A DNA stretch of 15,798 bases from JANNSW01 sp031431235 (GTDB taxonomy: Bacteria > Pseudomonadota > Alphaproteobacteria > Rhizobiales > Hyphomicrobiaceae): NCBI GenBank assembly GCA_031431235.1, contig JANPDA010000198.1, positions 1-15,798 on the forward strand, given 5' to 3'. Of this stretch, positions 14,561-15,798 are shown one piece after another. Numbering within the stretch: the first letter of the stretch is position 1; each line of letters starts with the position of its first letter. A program made the translations under genes and the position numbers. The notes beneath the pieces are model-generated. The model saw nothing but the letters and a program-made list of their open reading frames with translations. It had not been told where the DNA came from and did no database searches.

Positions 14561-14583
14561 GGGCGACCGGCAGGTCGCCCTTT
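14561..14583 (+). terminator. GC-rich hairpin upstream of phaR
   Basis: GGGCGACC (14561-14568), loop GGCA, GGTCGCCC (14573-14580), then CTTTG-type sequence. It has terminator shape on the plus strand, but no plus-strand gene lies upstream. It is in the 232-bp gap between phaR and the small cysteine protein and may instead lie in the phaR leader. Confidence 0.3.
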
Positions 14584-14620
14584 GCTGGCGAGGCCTGCCT
14601 CTACCCGTCTTCCCGGCCGA

Positions 14621-14637
14621 GCCCGGCGGAGCCGGGC
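14621..14637. repeat. Perfect short palindrome GCCCGGC-GGA-GCCGGGC
   Basis: A 7-bp perfect stem with a 3-base loop, REP-like in form. It lies 100 bp beyond the stop of the 14737-15093 gene and could end its transcript, but no T-run follows. Confidence 0.35.
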
Positions 14638-14736
14638 AAGTGCGGGACCCAGGGGCCTGCGGCAAGGCATTTCGCTTCGACTCCTGGACCCCGGTTCGGC
14701 CCGCGGCTGACCGGGGAGACGGGGTTTGCGATTGGG

Positions 14737-15093
14737 TCAAGTCAGCTCCCCCGGCTCCGCCATCGCGAGCAGCACGCGCCTGGGGCACCTTTTGCTCCGC
14801 CGGCAGGAGGGGATGCGGCAACCTCCAGTCGGGCCGCACCTGATCGCGAGGAGATGCGCCTCGATTCTGTGCGCGATGGTGAGCCGCCAGGCCTCGCCAT
14901 CGTCCTCGACGCCCGCCGGGTCGAACGGCCGCTGCATCTCCGCACATGTCATGAAGCTCTGCCGGTCTGCCGGCCGGGAGGAGCCGTTGCCGCACTTGCC
15001 TGCGCGGCGCAACGCCTCGACCCTCTCCGCGATCGTGCGGCGCCAGAACGCGGCTTCGGCCTCTCTTTGCGGATCGATGGGCTCGACCTGCAA
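14737..15093 (-). CDS. Small cysteine-rich protein with internal duplication (hypothetical)
   Basis: 118 residues, family not recognised. Two copies of W-R-x-TIA-x-R-x-EA ending in CG occur at residues 18-35 and 69-87: Trp18 and Cys34, Trp69 and Cys86, with the same 15 residues between and 11 of 19 identical positions. This is strong evidence that the frame is coding. The second copy continues into GCRIPSCRRSKRC (Cys86, 92, 97, 103), a compact, arginine-rich pattern suited to zinc binding; the first copy has only Cys34 and a distant Cys50, so it may be a decayed copy. No signal peptide or membrane segment. The start is TTG 15093; AGGAG abuts it with only 1 base of spacing, so initiation is uncertain. 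An in-frame TGA 36 bases upstream rules out a much longer protein, and no ATG lies between. ATG 14952 would lose the first repeat. Confidence 0.68.
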   Translation of the reverse strand: MQVEPIDPQREAEAAFWRRTIAERVEALRRAGKCGNGSSRPADRQSFMTCAEMQRPFDPAGVEDDGEAWRLTIAHRIEAHLLAIRCGPTGGCRIPSCRRSKRCPRRVLLAMAEPGELT

Positions 15094-15201
15094 TCTCCTG
15101 CCCCGACCTCCTGCCCTTGCCGCTGCCGCTCACGTCCACGCGCAATGCCTTTCCCTTTTCGCGCCGCGGATCGCGGCCGGAGTTGAAAACCTGAAGCGGG
15201 A

Positions 15202-15257
15202 CGCGGGCGCTTGCGCACTGCATCCTTTTGGTAATCCGCAGCGCGTAAGCGCCCGCG
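15202..15257. repeat. Long inverted repeat with 20-base arms
   Basis: Arms 15202-15221 and 15238-15257 pair at 19 of 20 positions (one G-T wobble, one mismatch) around a 16-base loop. The outer 11 pairs (CGCGGGCGCTT) are perfect. No T-run follows on either strand, so a plain intrinsic terminator is less likely than a repeat element or structured RNA. Confidence 0.7.
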
Positions 15258-15260
15258 TGT

Positions 15261-15285
15261 CCATGCGGAGCATGGCTCCGCCATG
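15261..15285. repeat. Three overlapping palindromes
   Basis: CCATGC-GGA-GCATGG (15261-15275), GCGGAGC-ATG-GCTCCGC (15265-15281) and CATGGC-TCC-GCCATG (15271-15285) overlap in 25 bases, so the strand can fold into mutually exclusive hairpins. They start 3 bp after the long inverted repeat and probably belong to the same element. Confidence 0.6.
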
Positions 15286-15542
15286 ACGTGACGATTTGAA
15301 GGAACCGGGCCTGCTTCTTCCGTTGCCCTGATCTCTTGCGAGGCAGGCCAATCCTAGCCGTCTACGGCACCCGGACCGCAACGCAGTTGCCAGCATCCGT
15401 CCCAGAGGGAAGCCACCGGAGCCCATCGGGCACTGAGGTCCGTCCGTGAGTCTTTCGACACACGACCCCGCACTCCCGACCGTCACCGCCGCCTCCCCGA
15501 CCCGTTCGACGGTCGACGCGCCCCGCTTCCGTGAAGGCGATC

Positions 15543-15574
15543 GGGGGAGTGTAAGGGAGGTGGAGGGGAGGGGG
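15543..15574 (+). other. G-quadruplex motif
   Basis: Four G-runs of 5, 3, 4 and 5 separated by 7, 7 and 1 bases satisfy the standard G3+N1-7 pattern on the plus strand. Further G-runs continue to about 15600 (an 8-G run at 15588-15595). Confidence 0.55.
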
Positions 15575-15668
15575 ATAAGCTTGGTGAGGGGGGGGCGGCG
15601 AGGGGCTTACAGGTCGAGCATCCAGCATCCCTTGATCCACGGCCGCACTCTGATACGGTAGCGGAAGG

Positions 15669-15797
15669 TCAGTGATGCTGCGGGGGGCGGGCGTAGGTGA
15701 CCAGAACAAGACGTTGGCTGATCGTCACGGTGGAGCCACTTCCGGTCCTAGAGATAGCTGCCAACGGCGTTCCGACGTCTTGGGCTACGACGCGAGT
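15669..15797 (-). CDS. Possible C-terminal end of a gene running off the right edge
   Basis: On the minus strand one frame is open from the edge to TGA at 15669-15671, giving 42 residues ending TVTISQRLVLVTYARP + PQHH. The two other minus-strand frames close within the first 55 bases. Alternating hydrophobic residues suggest a beta-rich C-terminus. Third-position G/C is lower than in the pilus genes (about two thirds by hand count). No family is recognised. A plus-strand frame over the same bases is also open but uses rarer codons. Confidence 0.3.
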   Translation of the reverse strand, partial: TRVVAQDVGTPLAAISRTGSGSTVTISQRLVLVTYARPPQHH

Positions 15798-15798
15798 G

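Larger units (their letters stand above)
15094..15668. other. Gene-poor intergenic DNA with multiple inverted repeats
   Basis: 575 bp in which I see no convincing coding frame. Open frames here have random composition and cross inverted repeats. It contains the long inverted repeat at 15202-15257, nested palindromes at 15261-15285, GCCGTCTACGGC at 15357-15368, GCAAC/GTTGC at 15378-15390, and G-runs at 15543-15600. A small structured RNA is possible but not shown. Confidence 0.5.

Noticed and set aside
15130..15486. A 118-codon minus-strand open frame in the right intergenic region
   Set aside because: It runs through the long inverted repeat and nested palindromes, has no motif or internal repeat, and no good ribosome-binding site; more likely chance.
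15362..15709. A Pro-rich minus-strand frame near the right edge
   Set aside because: The Pro run is simply the complement of the G-rich tract at 15543-15600; no protein features.
14505..15798. Search for tRNA, rRNA, CRISPR array, insertion-sequence ends or att sites
   Set aside because: No cloverleaf with a TTCGA-type T arm, no regularly spaced repeats, and no transposase or integrase frame could be found by eye here or elsewhere in the window.

Overview
The window is GC-rich chromosomal DNA whose gene families and codon use point to an alphaproteobacterium, most probably of the order Hyphomicrobiales (Rhizobiales). The grounds are a Caulobacter/rhizobial-style cpa (Tad) pilus locus, a PhaR-type polyhydroxyalkanoate regulator and strong G/C preference at third codon positions. 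No species call can be made from the sequence alone.

Left region (1-2094, minus strand): a tight three-gene operon of a TetR/AcrR-family regulator, a CDP-alcohol phosphatidyltransferase of the YnbA type and a CdsA-like phosphatidate cytidylyltransferase of the YnbB type, the last running off the left edge. The genes are separated by 3 bp each. Upstream of the regulator is a promoter whose -35 box lies inside a 13-bp palindrome, so the operon is probably autoregulated.

Central region (2112-13753): a nearly complete Flp/Tad type IVb pilus locus in four apparent transcription blocks. On the minus strand are a secreted single-domain protein related to the secretin N-terminal domain (3572-4060) and two TadE-like pseudopilins (2777-3367, 2112-2696). 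On the plus strand are the 59-residue Flp pilin (4490-4669) with its own strong terminator, the prepilin peptidase CpaA (5005-5508) with another strong terminator, and then the run cpaB-cpaC-cpaD-cpaE-cpaF-tadB-tadC. Together these would make the pilin, mature it (CpaA), cross the outer membrane (CpaC secretin with lipoprotein CpaD and CpaB), position the machine (CpaE) and drive assembly from the inner membrane (CpaF ATPase, TadB/TadC platform). No TadD-like TPR protein and no long vWA-type TadG are in the window. Direct repeats close to TTAAC-N6-TTAAC, the known recognition pattern of the cell-cycle regulator CtrA, precede flp and cpaB, with a weaker one before the secretin-N protein.

Right region (13754-15798): a convergent phaR gene, then a small cysteine-rich protein with a clear internal duplication (14737-15093). 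After that comes about 575 bp without a convincing gene, holding a 20-bp-arm inverted repeat, nested palindromes and a G-quadruplex motif. A possible C-terminal gene fragment touches the right edge.

The core locus is a known type of system. The least explained parts are the free-standing secretin-N protein, the cysteine-bracketed insert in CpaC, the duplicated cysteine protein, and the structured right-hand intergenic DNA.
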